This document shows, piece after piece, positions 38,320 to 47,383 of a DNA stretch of 64,000 nt (within the stretch, counting starts at the first letter, position 1; the number at the start of each line of letters is the position of its first letter). Source of the DNA: Trichomonas vaginalis G3 (taxonomy: Eukaryota > Parabasalia > Trichomonadida > Trichomonadidae). Under the pieces are notes generated by a model. That model was not told where the DNA came from, did not search any database, and saw nothing but the letters and a program-made list of their open reading frames with translations. A program made the position numbers and the translations under genes. The DNA lies in NCBI RefSeq assembly GCF_026262505.1, contig NC_067206.1, forward strand, positions 12,954,205 to 13,018,204. Reading direction: 5' to 3'.

Positions 38320-38435
38320 GACTACTTGTTTTAGGTTTTTTCCATTGTGTCATTTATTTATTTGACGTGGCAGAAAAGTACAGAGAATATGAAGATGAAC
38401 CAATGCCTGCAAATGTTCAGTATATGTACTCGTAA
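38304..38435 (+). CDS. Small membrane protein, 43 aa
   Basis: Same protein as 10,720-10,851 in element A: one membrane segment (MWFEIGLLVLGFFHCVIYLF) and a charged tail. Overlaps the methylase stop by 16 bp. Function unknown. Confidence 0.6.
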   Translation: MWFEIGLLVLGFFHCVIYLFDVAEKYREYEDEPMPANVQYMYS

Positions 38436-38458
38436 GAGATATTTTTATCTAATATTAA

Positions 38459-38821
38459 ATGGACGCACAGAACTTAGCGAATGCACAGCAACCTGGACAA
38501 CCAAACCCAGAGAATATTCCAAATGAAGTTAGAATACAAACTGCAATGGCAAACTATGGTCAAGTGCCAACAGATGTACAAATGCAAACTGCCATGTCAA
38601 ATGACGCTGCGTTAGGTTTGCCACCATGGTATGCAAATATGAGATGGAAAGAGTTTTATACAAACCCTGAAGTGGGATATAAACAACTTTATGCAGATGA
38701 CGCGAACACAGGAGTTGACCCGGAATATGTTTTCTACCAGAGGAGAAATAGAATGTATGAGCTCCAGTTAAAAAATGCTATGGAACTCAACAGGAAACGT
38801 AAGAGACTAGGTGGACATTAG
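38459..38821 (+). CDS. Conserved Polinton protein, 120 aa
   Basis: Appears identical in protein sequence to 10,334-10,696. Two QTAM repeats, a tryptophan- and aromatic-rich middle (PPWYANMRWKEFYTNPEVGY) and a basic tail NRKRKRLGGH. Position between methylase and fibre genes is conserved. Perhaps a minor virion protein; not recognised. Confidence 0.75.
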   Translation: MDAQNLANAQQPGQPNPENIPNEVRIQTAMANYGQVPTDVQMQTAMSNDAALGLPPWYANMRWKEFYTNPEVGYKQLYADDANTGVDPEYVFYQRRNRMYELQLKNAMELNRKRKRLGGH

Positions 38822-38839
38822 ATTTTTACATATAGTAAA

Positions 38840-39085
38840 ATGGGTTTCTTCAGTAGTATTGGAAACTTCTTTCGAAATGTTGGAAGAGGTATATGGAATG
38901 GAATAAAAACCGTAGGAAGAGGAATTTGGAACGGAGTCAAAAATATTGGTAAAAGAGTAGGTCAGTTTGTTGGTATTATACCTAAAGACCCTGAACCAGA
39001 AGAGCAAGCTCCTGTTATACAACAGCCTGAACCTGCACCACAGTCTAGTTGGCAACCAAATCCAACACCACAACCGGTATATTAA
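38840..39085 (+). CDS. Small basic Polinton protein, 81 aa
   Basis: Near-identical to 10,073-10,315. It begins MGFFSSIGNFFRNVGRGIWN, repeats GRGIWNGVK, and ends in a P/Q-rich tail NPTPQPVY. The amphipathic basic segment suggests interaction with membrane or DNA; unproven. Convergent with the fibre-like gene, with about 5 bp between the stops. Confidence 0.7.
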   Translation: MGFFSSIGNFFRNVGRGIWNGIKTVGRGIWNGVKNIGKRVGQFVGIIPKDPEPEEQAPVIQQPEPAPQSSWQPNPTPQPVY

Positions 39086-39089
39086 AAAA

Positions 39090-39938
39090 TTATATTTTTA
39101 CCGTTCGATAGTAGTTGTATATGAAACTAAGTTCTAAGTAAAACGCATGGTATAATGGAATTATTCTTTTTCTTCCATCTGTAGTAAACCATACTTGAAA
39201 GTCTGAAATACTTCCACTTGGTGGTTCATATAGCTTTGTAGGTTTTTCGTAAAAGTCATTTGCCAAGCATAAAAAAGAGTTTTGTGCGCCAGAAAATGAA
39301 GCATGAACGATAATAGCATCTGAGTCGAAAACATCTTTAAATAAATATGGTTCATCTCTTGCATATCGACTGTAAATATTTGCTAAAGGAAGTTCGACTT
39401 TCTGATTTAACATTCTTTGCAAATAATACCATGACATTGCAGTGAATTCTGTATATATTTGTTCGTCTTTATTTGGATTGTCTTCGTAGATTTGAAATGA
39501 CACTTGTGAATTTTGTTTGTCATATACAATTCTCACATAAAGTGTGCTATTGGTATTTGCATATTCATCAGCATATTTTGCATAACATGAGTTTATTTTA
39601 TCTTCTATATTTTTTAACGCAGTCTGTAGAGAAGATGAAAGGTCAACTTGTATTAGCTCAATTTCTTCCCACATTTTTCGTTTCCCTTCAGATATATAAT
39701 CTATATGAAACCTTACAATAAATGGAAAACTTTTATCTTCTACAGACACAAATTTTATTCTACGAAAGCCAACAGCTTTTGTGACGGATGGGTCTCTTAA
39801 CCATCTCAATGGGTAGTCAAAACGATAGCCTTCATGCTTTACGGTATCTGTCTCAAACTTTTGACCGACATTCGTAAAAAGTTCATCTAATGGTTTAGTT
39901 GTAGCAACTCTTGAATTTTCTTTTTCTATTGGAAGCAT
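39090..39938 (-). CDS. Fibre-like structural protein, variable centre
   Basis: A 282-aa protein. Ends match the element A paralogue at 9222-10,076: MLPIEKENSRVATTKPLDEL through the FDYPLRWLRDPSVTKA block, and the last 90 residues from FDSDAIIVHASFSGAQNSFL. Between them (about residues 68-190) the two are unrelated in sequence though similar in length. Divergent from the tail-collar fibre with about 18 bp between start codons. Likely a virion surface protein. It looks whole. Confidence 0.75.
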   Translation of the reverse strand: MLPIEKENSRVATTKPLDELFTNVGQKFETDTVKHEGYRFDYPLRWLRDPSVTKAVGFRRIKFVSVEDKSFPFIVRFHIDYISEGKRKMWEEIELIQVDLSSSLQTALKNIEDKINSCYAKYADEYANTNSTLYVRIVYDKQNSQVSFQIYEDNPNKDEQIYTEFTAMSWYYLQRMLNQKVELPLANIYSRYARDEPYLFKDVFDSDAIIVHASFSGAQNSFLCLANDFYEKPTKLYEPPSGSISDFQVWFTTDGRKRIIPLYHAFYLELSFIYNYYRTVKI

Positions 39939-39956
39939 ATTTTATCTAGAATAAAA

Positions 39957-41246
39957 ATGTCAAATGAAACAGCGTCTATGAGAGAAATACAACACAACCG
40001 ACAACTCATTATGCAAGCTCTAAATAAGAACACAACAAACTTTTCAAACTATTCTAAGATATCTGAGTCATTGAAAGAAGGAAGCTTAAAACTGACATTA
40101 AACCCAATGACAGATGAGTTTCTGTTTCAAGACAACAAGAACCATACTGTTTGTATAAATCCAACAAAAGGAACCTTAAACGAGAAACCTATAGATGAAC
40201 TTCTTTTGAAAGCAGATGTTGACAACAAAGCTGACAAAGAGTATGTAGACGATGCAATAGCAAAAGAAGAAGAAAGAGCTAACAAAGCTTATGCAACAAA
40301 AGAGGATGTTGAAAAGAAAGCAGATAAAACATATGTTGACGATGAGTTAGCATGTGTGACTAGTGCGTTAGTGAAGAAGGCATATAAGGAATATGTGGAT
40401 GAAAAAGACAATGAAATTAAAGAAAGGGTTGACTGGTACCATGAACGGACATCGAAGATTTTAAAAACTAAAGCCGATACAGGATGGGTTTCAGGGTGTT
40501 TAGACCTTAAAGCCGACAAAGAAACTGTAGATATGTTGGCACAAACGGTTTCAAGTCATACCAGAGGTTTAATGGAAGATGGACAACAGTTGAAAGAGCT
40601 TGAGAAAGGTGTTACAGAGTTAAGGAATACAAAAGCAGACTCGACATGGATAAAAGGATATGTAGATGCAACAAAAGAACGTATTTTCGCATGGACAGAA
40701 GGAACATACCCACAAAAATATCATAGACATAGCATCTCTGACGTAAATGAACTTGAAGAAAAGTTATATAAAAAAGCAGACAAAACAGAGCTTCAAACAT
40801 TAAAGACAGAAATACTTCAAACACTATATCCTATAGGTTCTATTTACACGTCAATGAACTCTACCAGACCAGAAGTAGTACTTGGTCTCGGAACTTGGAC
40901 TCAAATAGTCGACAGGTTTTTGTATTGTGCAAACTCTTCAAAGGAAACAGGTGGAAGTAAAACGATTTCAGGTGAAAACCTACCTGCACACAGTCACTAC
41001 ATAAATTTAACTACAGCTGAAGCAGGTTGGCATAAGCATAGATATTGGGATTGGACAGGAATGACAAAAGGTAAAGGATATGATGTTAAAGACGACGTTA
41101 AGTTTGCTATAAATTGTTACTGGGATGACACTCAGGGAGGAGGAAGCCATACACATCGCGTTTCAGGGTATACGCAAACAACGGGACAAAGTAAAGACTA
41201 CATGCCACCTTACATGACAGTTTACGCATGGTATAGAAATGCTTAG
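39957..41246 (+). CDS. Fibre with phage tail-collar-like tip
   Basis: A 429-aa protein. First 150 residues and last 150 match the element A fibre (7812-9203). The shaft here lacks the HTHTIANI repeats and instead has LAQTVSSHTRGLMEDGQQLK, ELEKGVTELRNTKADSTWIK and FAWTEGTYPQKYHRHSISDV, still rich in KADKxxV units of a trimeric coiled or beta shaft. The tip has YPIGSIYTSMNSTRPEVVLG, GTWTQIVDRFLYCANSSKET, LPAHSHY and THRVSGYTQTTGQSKDYMPP. Tail-collar folds are phage-derived, a sign of gene transfer. It looks whole. Confidence 0.82.
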   Translation: MSNETASMREIQHNRQLIMQALNKNTTNFSNYSKISESLKEGSLKLTLNPMTDEFLFQDNKNHTVCINPTKGTLNEKPIDELLLKADVDNKADKEYVDDAIAKEEERANKAYATKEDVEKKADKTYVDDELACVTSALVKKAYKEYVDEKDNEIKERVDWYHERTSKILKTKADTGWVSGCLDLKADKETVDMLAQTVSSHTRGLMEDGQQLKELEKGVTELRNTKADSTWIKGYVDATKERIFAWTEGTYPQKYHRHSISDVNELEEKLYKKADKTELQTLKTEILQTLYPIGSIYTSMNSTRPEVVLGLGTWTQIVDRFLYCANSSKETGGSKTISGENLPAHSHYINLTTAEAGWHKHRYWDWTGMTKGKGYDVKDDVKFAINCYWDDTQGGGSHTHRVSGYTQTTGQSKDYMPPYMTVYAWYRNA

Positions 41247-42200
41247 TCGTCATTTTCAACTTCTTTAGCATATTCGTCAGGAGTTGTCTTATATTTGTTA
41301 GGAACTGTCTTTGAAAGTATACCACCTTGAACTTTGACAAGTTTGAAACGAGGTCTGACAATAGTAGTTTTATCTTCTGCTTGCAGTGTGTACATTTTGC
41401 CATGTTTGCCTAAAACTTCATAATATTCTCTTGTATACTTTCTTCTATTTTTACGAACACGAATGTGAGTACCTGTCGGTTCCCATTGTTGTTATAGTCA
41501 ATAGTATTTTCATATGGGTCGCGTTTAGGTATTTCTATTTTTACTTTGTCACCTTTCTGAAGTTTGAAGCCCGGCATTCTTTCTTGTTTGTCTCTTTTGA
41601 CTAAATTATTAAATATATAGTCTTTCTCTAAGTCAGGGTTGTTTTTCATTTCTTCGGGGAGTGGTTTCCCAAACCTTTTTGTTTACGGCTATTGTAAATA
41701 TTTAAAACTTGTCTCATCTTTGCCATGGAGAAATGTCTATACTTGTCGTCATATGACATTTCATTTGCTTCACCACCTTGTGGTTGGTTTAAGTCTCTTA
41801 ACATTTTTATACAACCGTCAATGACACCAAGAGCAGAATGGTTTTGGTCGACAATGAAATATTGGTTTACATTTTTTGAACGCAGATAGTTTTTTACATC
41901 ATCTGATTTGAAAGAACTTTCACAGTCAGATGTCAGTTTTGTTGGATGGTATTTGTCAACGAATATTGTCAAAGCTGCTAAGATATCTAAAATATTTTTG
42001 GACTGTAATGGTATGGCTTCACAGTATCTTGTGTTTTGACCAACAAATATTAGCCAGTATGGTGGTCCATCTTCTCTATACCTCGGAATGTTTTCCAAGA
42101 TATCCATAAACCAAGCATTTGGTGTTGAACTAAAGATTTTTACCATGAGTGCTTTCTTTGTCGCTTTAGAAACATAGGGGTCCTTGTTCGGATTCGTCAT
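41240..42200 (-). pseudogene. Polinton integrase (rve/DDE) relic
   Basis: N-terminal piece MTNPNKDPYVSKATKKALMV, then PPYWLIFVGQNTRYCEAIPL and LTSDCESSFKSDDVKNYLRS: the rve integrase core. The downstream part is basic (KMPGFKLQKGDKVKIEIPKR-type) and could be an SH3- or chromo-like tail. It should cut target DNA and join element ends. It looks broken. Divergent from the 133-aa virion-like gene, as in element A. Confidence 0.8.
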
Positions 42201-42217
42201 TTTTTACCCTATAAGAA

Positions 42218-42619
42218 ATGGGTTTATTTGGCGCATTAGCAGGAGTTGCATCCAGATTTTTACCCGCAGTGGGAACAATAGCCAGAGGTGCGTTTGGAAT
42301 TGGAAGGAAGATTTTGAGTACATTAGGTATACTTAAAGAGAAAGCACAACCTATTATACAAACTGTACAGAAAGGTTGGGATGTAGCACGAGATGCAGCA
42401 AATCTTATTCCAAATCCTGAAACAAGAGGAAAAGTTCAAGGATGGATGGATAATGTTTCCAGACAAGCAGGAAACTATTATAACAAAGCAAATGACTACT
42501 ATAACCAAGCAGGACACTATATGGACCAAGGTGAAAGATTCTTTAACAGAGGATATAACCATGCACAACAATGGGTAAACAACAACCAACCTCAACCGCC
42601 TCAAACTTGGGGAATGTAA
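42218..42619 (+). CDS. Small virion-like protein with amphipathic N terminus, 133 aa
   Basis: Near-identical to 6439-6840. N terminus MGLFGALAGVASRFLPAVGT, helical middle, and a tail rich in Y, N and Q (YYNKANDYYNQAGHYMDQGE). The amphipathic segment might disrupt membranes as minor capsid proteins of related viruses do; inference only. Confidence 0.7.
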   Translation: MGLFGALAGVASRFLPAVGTIARGAFGIGRKILSTLGILKEKAQPIIQTVQKGWDVARDAANLIPNPETRGKVQGWMDNVSRQAGNYYNKANDYYNQAGHYMDQGERFFNRGYNHAQQWVNNNQPQPPQTWGM

Positions 42620-42638
42620 AATTTTTTACTGAGATGAA

Positions 42639-42794
42639 ATGAACAATACAGCATTGAGACAAATGGGTTCAAGATGGATTTGTCGACTTCCAGCAGTTAA
42701 ACCACCACGTGTTTGTCAAGTTCTTCCTATACCTCAAGAAGTTTTAGACCGACTTAAAAAACCTCAACAACCAGTTGAAAACAAACCAAACTAA
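42639..42794 (+). CDS. Small conserved Polinton protein, 51 aa
   Basis: MNNTALRQMGSRWICRLPAV start, proline-rich, end PVENKPN. Conserved at 6267-6419 in element A with one codon fewer. Preceded by TTTTTTACTGAGATGAA, as is the next gene. Unknown role. Confidence 0.65.
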   Translation: MNNTALRQMGSRWICRLPAVKPPRVCQVLPIPQEVLDRLKKPQQPVENKPN

Positions 42795-42813
42795 AATTTT
42801 TTACTGAGATGAA

Positions 42814-43398
42814 ATGACCGAAGAAGTTGAAACGGTAGATTTGACACCACAAACAAAAAGTTCAGAACCATTGTCAAAACCTGTCAAAGAACTTACAGAT
42901 GAAGAGAAAAATTCAATAATAGAAAGTGCCAGGTCTGGAAATACAAACCCTAACTATAAAGTCACTTTTCATAGAAATGGAACGGCTAGTATCTCAAAAA
43001 AGAAACAGACTCTCACAAATAAAATATTGAAGTCTGAAGGAACTAAAGAGACAGCAGATGGGAAGGTATTCTTCACTGACCAACAGTTCATTATAGAACA
43101 TCTCATTGACTTAGAGTCGAAATATTCTAAACTTTACAACAAACACAAAAAGTTGAAAGGAAAACAAAAACAAATGGCATATGATATTTACGAAGATGTT
43201 GACGACACAACCATACCTGCAAGTGAGGTAAAGTCAGAGGAACCGAAAAGTGACGAAAAACCGATAGAAGAAGAGAAACCAAAAACTGAAGATAAACCAA
43301 AACCAAAGTTTAGTTTCCAAACTAAACCAAGTCAACCTTCATTAGCTGGTATGGGTTGGCGTCAAAGGCTTCTGGTAGCGGGAGGTTATGTAAAGTAA
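42814..43398 (+). CDS. Acidic 194-aa Polinton protein
   Basis: Near-identical to 5663-6247. Soluble N-terminal half, predicted helix LIDLESKYSKLYNKHKKLKG, E/K/P-rich disordered tail and closing GMGWRQRLLVAGGYVK. It is the last gene shared with element A before the two elements differ. It sits just upstream of the polymerase, so a terminal-protein or polymerase-partner role is possible but unsupported. Confidence 0.75.
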   Translation: MTEEVETVDLTPQTKSSEPLSKPVKELTDEEKNSIIESARSGNTNPNYKVTFHRNGTASISKKKQTLTNKILKSEGTKETADGKVFFTDQQFIIEHLIDLESKYSKLYNKHKKLKGKQKQMAYDIYEDVDDTTIPASEVKSEEPKSDEKPIEEEKPKTEDKPKPKFSFQTKPSQPSLAGMGWRQRLLVAGGYVK

Positions 43399-43428
43399 AG
43401 AAAAAAATATTTTTTTATTTTTATAGAA

Positions 43429-45573
43429 ATGCCCCCATATAGAATGGATAGAAGGTCTGCTAGAATAAAAGCAGAGTTAGAAAGATATGGTTGGAGACTT
43501 TCAAAGAAGTTTAAATATAGGAAGGGAAGACCCATAAAAGTCTATGACAAATTGTCTGGTCTTCGCTACGAAATGGACTTAGAAACAGCGCGCGCAAACT
43601 ATCCAAACAGATTAGAGAGATTAGAAGAAGAGCGTCTTATGAACTTGCCTTTCGATGTTAGTGAGCCGCAGGTTGAAGGACACGACGGCTTTGCCAGGTT
43701 CTACTGGAAACATAACGAACAGTTGCATCCCTTGAGAAGGAAAAAAGGAAAAGGTGAAGACGCACATGCTCCCATGGAAAGAACAAGATATGCATATGAA
43801 AAATATCGTGAAGTTAGAAGTCAAATTACTTCTGGTCGAACCTTTACAGTAAACTTTGACGAAGGAAAGAACAAAGAAGGCTTCATGGGTGTACTTGCTG
43901 CCATACAAGACGGAAATAAGAAAGGATACAATCTCAGACTAACCGTAACAGATTTAGATGGTCACATTTACTATGCACATGGCAATGTCACAACAGCCGC
44001 ACAACTTCTTGACGCTTTCAAGACTACAAAGAGAGAACAAATGGTTGACTCCGACTCAGACATTTTGAATGCAATTGAAGGAATTGCAAGTGTCAAGTTC
44101 GAATGGTACCAACCTAACCCTCAAGCAGTCAGACAACATGCTGGATACTTCCCCTTCATAAATAAGTCTGACATTGACTTGACAAGGTATGGAATTTACA
44201 ATTCAATTGAAAAAATTGTCAATGAACCTTGTATTCTTACATGTCTCAGGAACTCTGGTCTTGTTACAGATGAGAAGATGAAGTATCTTGAGTCATGTGT
44301 GAAGACAAGGTACATGCTCAGAGGTCAATTGGCTAAAATTGCACCGTTGGCAAATGTGAATATCCGAGTCAACATTCCGACTGAGAAAGGTTCTTCACAT
44401 GACGACTATGTTGTTGACAAAGACTTACCATGGTTGAAGATTGTAATCGTCCACAACCACTTCATGTTGAACGAAAGTCTTATGTTCGGAAAAGGCAAGT
44501 GCAACATTGTCAGAGCTGTAAACATTCTTTTCGAGAAAGGTTTGTTGGAACCAATTCCAGATGACAAGCTTACAGAAAGTTTTGTACCAAAAGACGAAAC
44601 AAACTTTTCATTGTTAGCAAGACCAAAAGTTGTTCCAGACAAAGTTCTAGTACAAAAGAAGTACACAGTTCCACAAGGAGTTGGTATGTTCGGATACCAA
44701 CCTGAACCAGAAGAACTTCCAATGAGGTTGCAAGAACTTCAAGATGCTATAAACAAACTTCCATTGAGACATCCAATTGACGTCAAATTGTATTGGAGAG
44801 CATCTGAGTTAGGTCAGAAGGTTTTATATGAAACAGGTTGCTTCGACGATGTTTATGAGATAACAGGAGAAGTTTCTCAGAAGATAAGAGACTCGCTTGA
44901 ATTTCCAAAAACTGGTCCGATTGGATGCGACAAGTTCGACTCAAACGAAAAGATATACTATGTCGACCTTAACGCTGCATACATGAGGTTTGTCCAATAT
45001 ATCCCGACTGGAATTCCAAACGAAGATGGAGAGTTCCCAGGAAGGAACTATACAGTTGGAAAAGTCATACAACAACTCTATGATATTAGGAAAGCTTCAA
45101 ACCCCAAACTTGCAATGACATTAAAATTGCTTATGAATTCGACATGGGGATATTCCATTAAGAAACCTCAAGAGATGAAGAGTAAACATTATGAGAAGGT
45201 CGACAACTTTGTTGAAAGGTTCTCCCCTTTTGTTTTGAAATACGAATTTACTCAAGGTCAAGGTGGCTCAGTAACCACAGTAAAACCTATTGTCGAACAT
45301 TGGTCTTACCCTCAGTTCGCAAAAGCAGTCCTTGACAACTACAACAAATTCTTCTCCGAAGTCAAATCGAAAGTTGTGGTTTACTATGAGAACATTGACG
45401 CGCTCATGACGAACGAAGAAGGGTATAACAAACTCATTGAAATGGGTATGGTCGGTGAAAAGATGGGTCAATTCAAATTGGACAAAATTTTCACCGAAGT
45501 TCATGTCCTCTCCAAGCGTAAGTACTGGGGCATACTTGAAGACGGCACAGAAATAAAACATTGCATGAAGTAA
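43429..45573 (+). CDS. Protein-primed family B DNA polymerase
   Basis: A 714-aa frame. Basic N terminus (DRRSARIKAELERYGWRLSK), a long middle, then polymerase blocks: motif A region YYVDLNAAYMRFVQY (about residue 511), motif B region LKLLMNSTWGYSIKKP (about 565) and motif C region VVYYENIDALMTNE (about 652). Such polymerases copy linear DNA from a protein primer at the termini, as in adenovirus and Polintons. It is shorter than usual for the family (about 1000 or more), so it may be incomplete. A GTAAACTTTGACGAAGG-type start of the exonuclease part is not clear to me. Not present at the same place in element A. Confidence 0.85.
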   Translation: MPPYRMDRRSARIKAELERYGWRLSKKFKYRKGRPIKVYDKLSGLRYEMDLETARANYPNRLERLEEERLMNLPFDVSEPQVEGHDGFARFYWKHNEQLHPLRRKKGKGEDAHAPMERTRYAYEKYREVRSQITSGRTFTVNFDEGKNKEGFMGVLAAIQDGNKKGYNLRLTVTDLDGHIYYAHGNVTTAAQLLDAFKTTKREQMVDSDSDILNAIEGIASVKFEWYQPNPQAVRQHAGYFPFINKSDIDLTRYGIYNSIEKIVNEPCILTCLRNSGLVTDEKMKYLESCVKTRYMLRGQLAKIAPLANVNIRVNIPTEKGSSHDDYVVDKDLPWLKIVIVHNHFMLNESLMFGKGKCNIVRAVNILFEKGLLEPIPDDKLTESFVPKDETNFSLLARPKVVPDKVLVQKKYTVPQGVGMFGYQPEPEELPMRLQELQDAINKLPLRHPIDVKLYWRASELGQKVLYETGCFDDVYEITGEVSQKIRDSLEFPKTGPIGCDKFDSNEKIYYVDLNAAYMRFVQYIPTGIPNEDGEFPGRNYTVGKVIQQLYDIRKASNPKLAMTLKLLMNSTWGYSIKKPQEMKSKHYEKVDNFVERFSPFVLKYEFTQGQGGSVTTVKPIVEHWSYPQFAKAVLDNYNKFFSEVKSKVVVYYENIDALMTNEEGYNKLIEMGMVGEKMGQFKLDKIFTEVHVLSKRKYWGILEDGTEIKHCMK

Positions 45574-45712
45574 AAAAATTTTTATTTGAATTTGAATTTA
45601 AATGTGGGGAATTCTTGGTCTCAAACTCATATATAACCTGTTTGTTTGTATTTTCGTCGACTATGGCACGAGACACAAACATTGACCAAACGGACAAAAA
45701 GTGTCATTTCAG

Positions 45713-45976
45713 ATGGTCACGCAGCCAATCGCATTCGAGCACTTCGAAGAAGCCTTACGTTCCAAGGGAGAGGGTGTCTGGTGCAAGGCAGAGGTCATGA
45801 GACTCTACGAGCAGTACATCCTCAATGCCTGGGAGGACAAATCGTCCTTGGATTGGCAAATCTACCAACTTCTCTGGGACGACCTCCTACGCAACTGGGA
45901 TGACGAAAGAGTCCAATTCAAAGGTCGGGAACTAATTTTGCAAATTGACCTTAATTTCACATACTTATCCAAATAA
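45713..45976 (+). CDS. Small acidic Polinton protein, 87 aa
   Basis: Start chosen at ATG 45,713 (MVTQPIAFEHFEEALRSKGE), six bases after an initiator-like TCATTT. Rich in W, E and D (LNAWEDKSSLDWQIYQLLWD). No known domain. It lies between the polymerase and a convergent HNH-like gene. Confidence 0.55.
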   Translation: MVTQPIAFEHFEEALRSKGEGVWCKAEVMRLYEQYILNAWEDKSSLDWQIYQLLWDDLLRNWDDERVQFKGRELILQIDLNFTYLSK

Positions 45977-46025
45977 ACACCTAAATTTACTTGGGGTTTC
46001 CCCCTAAAATAAAATTTTTTTACTC

Positions 46026-46724
46026 TTAGAACCACTCGAGGTTCTCCTTACGGTTGTTGAGCTTGTCACCGTCAATGTGTCTGACCTTCGTCTTCTTGCC
46101 TGGATTTGGAACCCATTGAATTGCGACAAGCTTGCCCATGGAGATTGAACCGCGATTCCGAAGGTTAAGGTTCAAGTGTCCCAAGTTGTTGAGGACTGGG
46201 GTTAGAACCTTGCCGGTCTCCCTGTTGCGGATTTTGTATGGGTAGGGTTGGGAAATTTCGTAAGTGTCATCGGCAACAAGGGTTGCCCAAACTTCCTCTT
46301 CTTCGTGTTTCTCTTCTTCCTCTTCTTCCTCTTCTTCCTCTTCTTCCTCTTCTTTGATAATACCTTCTTCAATTTGGTACTCACGAATTACGGTGTTGGA
46401 GGTTCTGTCCTTTCCGAGTACCTTCCAGATGGCATCTATCTCTTCGAAGAAACGGTAGATGAGTCTGGCAAGGTCTCGGTTCTCTCTCGCGTAAATGCGC
46501 AAGGTTTCCGTCAAATCGTTCAGGACTTTCTCATTGGAAGCTTGGTTCATGAGGAACTCACCTTTAAGTCCCTTCATCTCTTCCATAAGACTACTTTGGA
46601 GAGTCTTAACGGTGTTTGTCAGATGAGCTTTCAAATTCAAAATTTGAATTTGAACTGGGCGCTTGTCTGGCAACATTGAAAGGACATCTGCCATTGTGTT
46701 CGGCTTCGGTGCTTGTTCGGACAT
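46026..46724 (-). CDS. HNH-like protein with coiled-coil N terminus
   Basis: A 232-aa protein. N-terminal 100 residues are helical (LNLKAHLTNTVKTLQSSLME, LTETLRIYARENRDLARLIY). A run of about 14 glutamates follows around residue 125. The C-terminal 60 residues resemble an HNH_3 end: GHLNLNLRNRGSISMGKLVA, then VRHIDGDKLNNRKENLEWF, typical of HNH nucleases (HIDGxxxNNxxxNLEW). It could cut DNA, or only bind it if catalysis is lost. The acidic run is encoded by tandem TCTTCC repeats on the plus strand. Unlike the HNH gene of element A in the rest of its length. Confidence 0.7.
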   Translation of the reverse strand: MSEQAPKPNTMADVLSMLPDKRPVQIQILNLKAHLTNTVKTLQSSLMEEMKGLKGEFLMNQASNEKVLNDLTETLRIYARENRDLARLIYRFFEEIDAIWKVLGKDRTSNTVIREYQIEEGIIKEEEEEEEEEEEEEEKHEEEEVWATLVADDTYEISQPYPYKIRNRETGKVLTPVLNNLGHLNLNLRNRGSISMGKLVAIQWVPNPGKKTKVRHIDGDKLNNRKENLEWF

Positions 46725-46756
46725 CGAAAAAATGAAGTGGTTTGAGAATGGCGGTT

Positions 46757-47341
46757 TTACTTCAAAAAGCTTGTTATGACAGTTATGTCATACAACAAGT
46801 TTAAAATAATATCTTGTTCTTCTTCTGAACGTTTGTTGTCTCTTCCGATAAAAGTTTCGAACATGAGAACCAAAAAACGTTTTTTGAGATTGCGGAAGAG
46901 TTCAGGCAAACGTTCATATTCTGGATATGTTGGGAGCAGTTCAAAACATCTGAGCTGACTTTCGGACAAAATTGGGACAATGTCAGAAAATTCATCTTTG
47001 GTCGGACTGCTTGAAGGTAAGTCCCTTACATGTAAGTAGCTCTGGTAAAGTCTTCTCATTTCTGCTAACTTTTGGAGTATAGCTTCGTAGTTTAGAAGTT
47101 TTAATTTTAAATGTCTTATTCCACTCTTGACATCTAAACGGTAACTATCCATGAGGTCAAGAGTAGCTTTGGTAGCTTTAAGTGGAGCTATCTGTTCCTT
47201 GACTCCTGCAATTTTGGTTGCAATTGTGATTTGAGCTCCTTCAAGTTCGCCGTCTATGTCGTTCTCAACACCTTCAACCATAGCTTGAAACTCTTCATCG
47301 GTCCATTGAGATTGGTGTGGGACGAATTTAACTTGCTTCAT
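46757..47341 (-). CDS. Helical Polinton protein, 194 aa
   Basis: Not recognised. Predicted mostly helical with long amphipathic stretches (GVKEQIAPLKATKATLDLMD, LKLKLLNYEAILQKLAEMRR). No membrane segment or catalytic motif. Minus-strand neighbours on both sides point the same way. Confidence 0.65.
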   Translation of the reverse strand: MKQVKFVPHQSQWTDEEFQAMVEGVENDIDGELEGAQITIATKIAGVKEQIAPLKATKATLDLMDSYRLDVKSGIRHLKLKLLNYEAILQKLAEMRRLYQSYLHVRDLPSSSPTKDEFSDIVPILSESQLRCFELLPTYPEYERLPELFRNLKKRFLVLMFETFIGRDNKRSEEEQDIILNLLYDITVITSFLK

Positions 47342-47383
47342 TCAAAAAATGAAAAAAAATGTTTTTACTCTAAACGTTAAGGT

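Noticed and set aside
46248-46679. Phenylalanine/leucine-rich plus-strand frame
   Set aside because: It is the antisense of the glutamate run and HNH-like gene.
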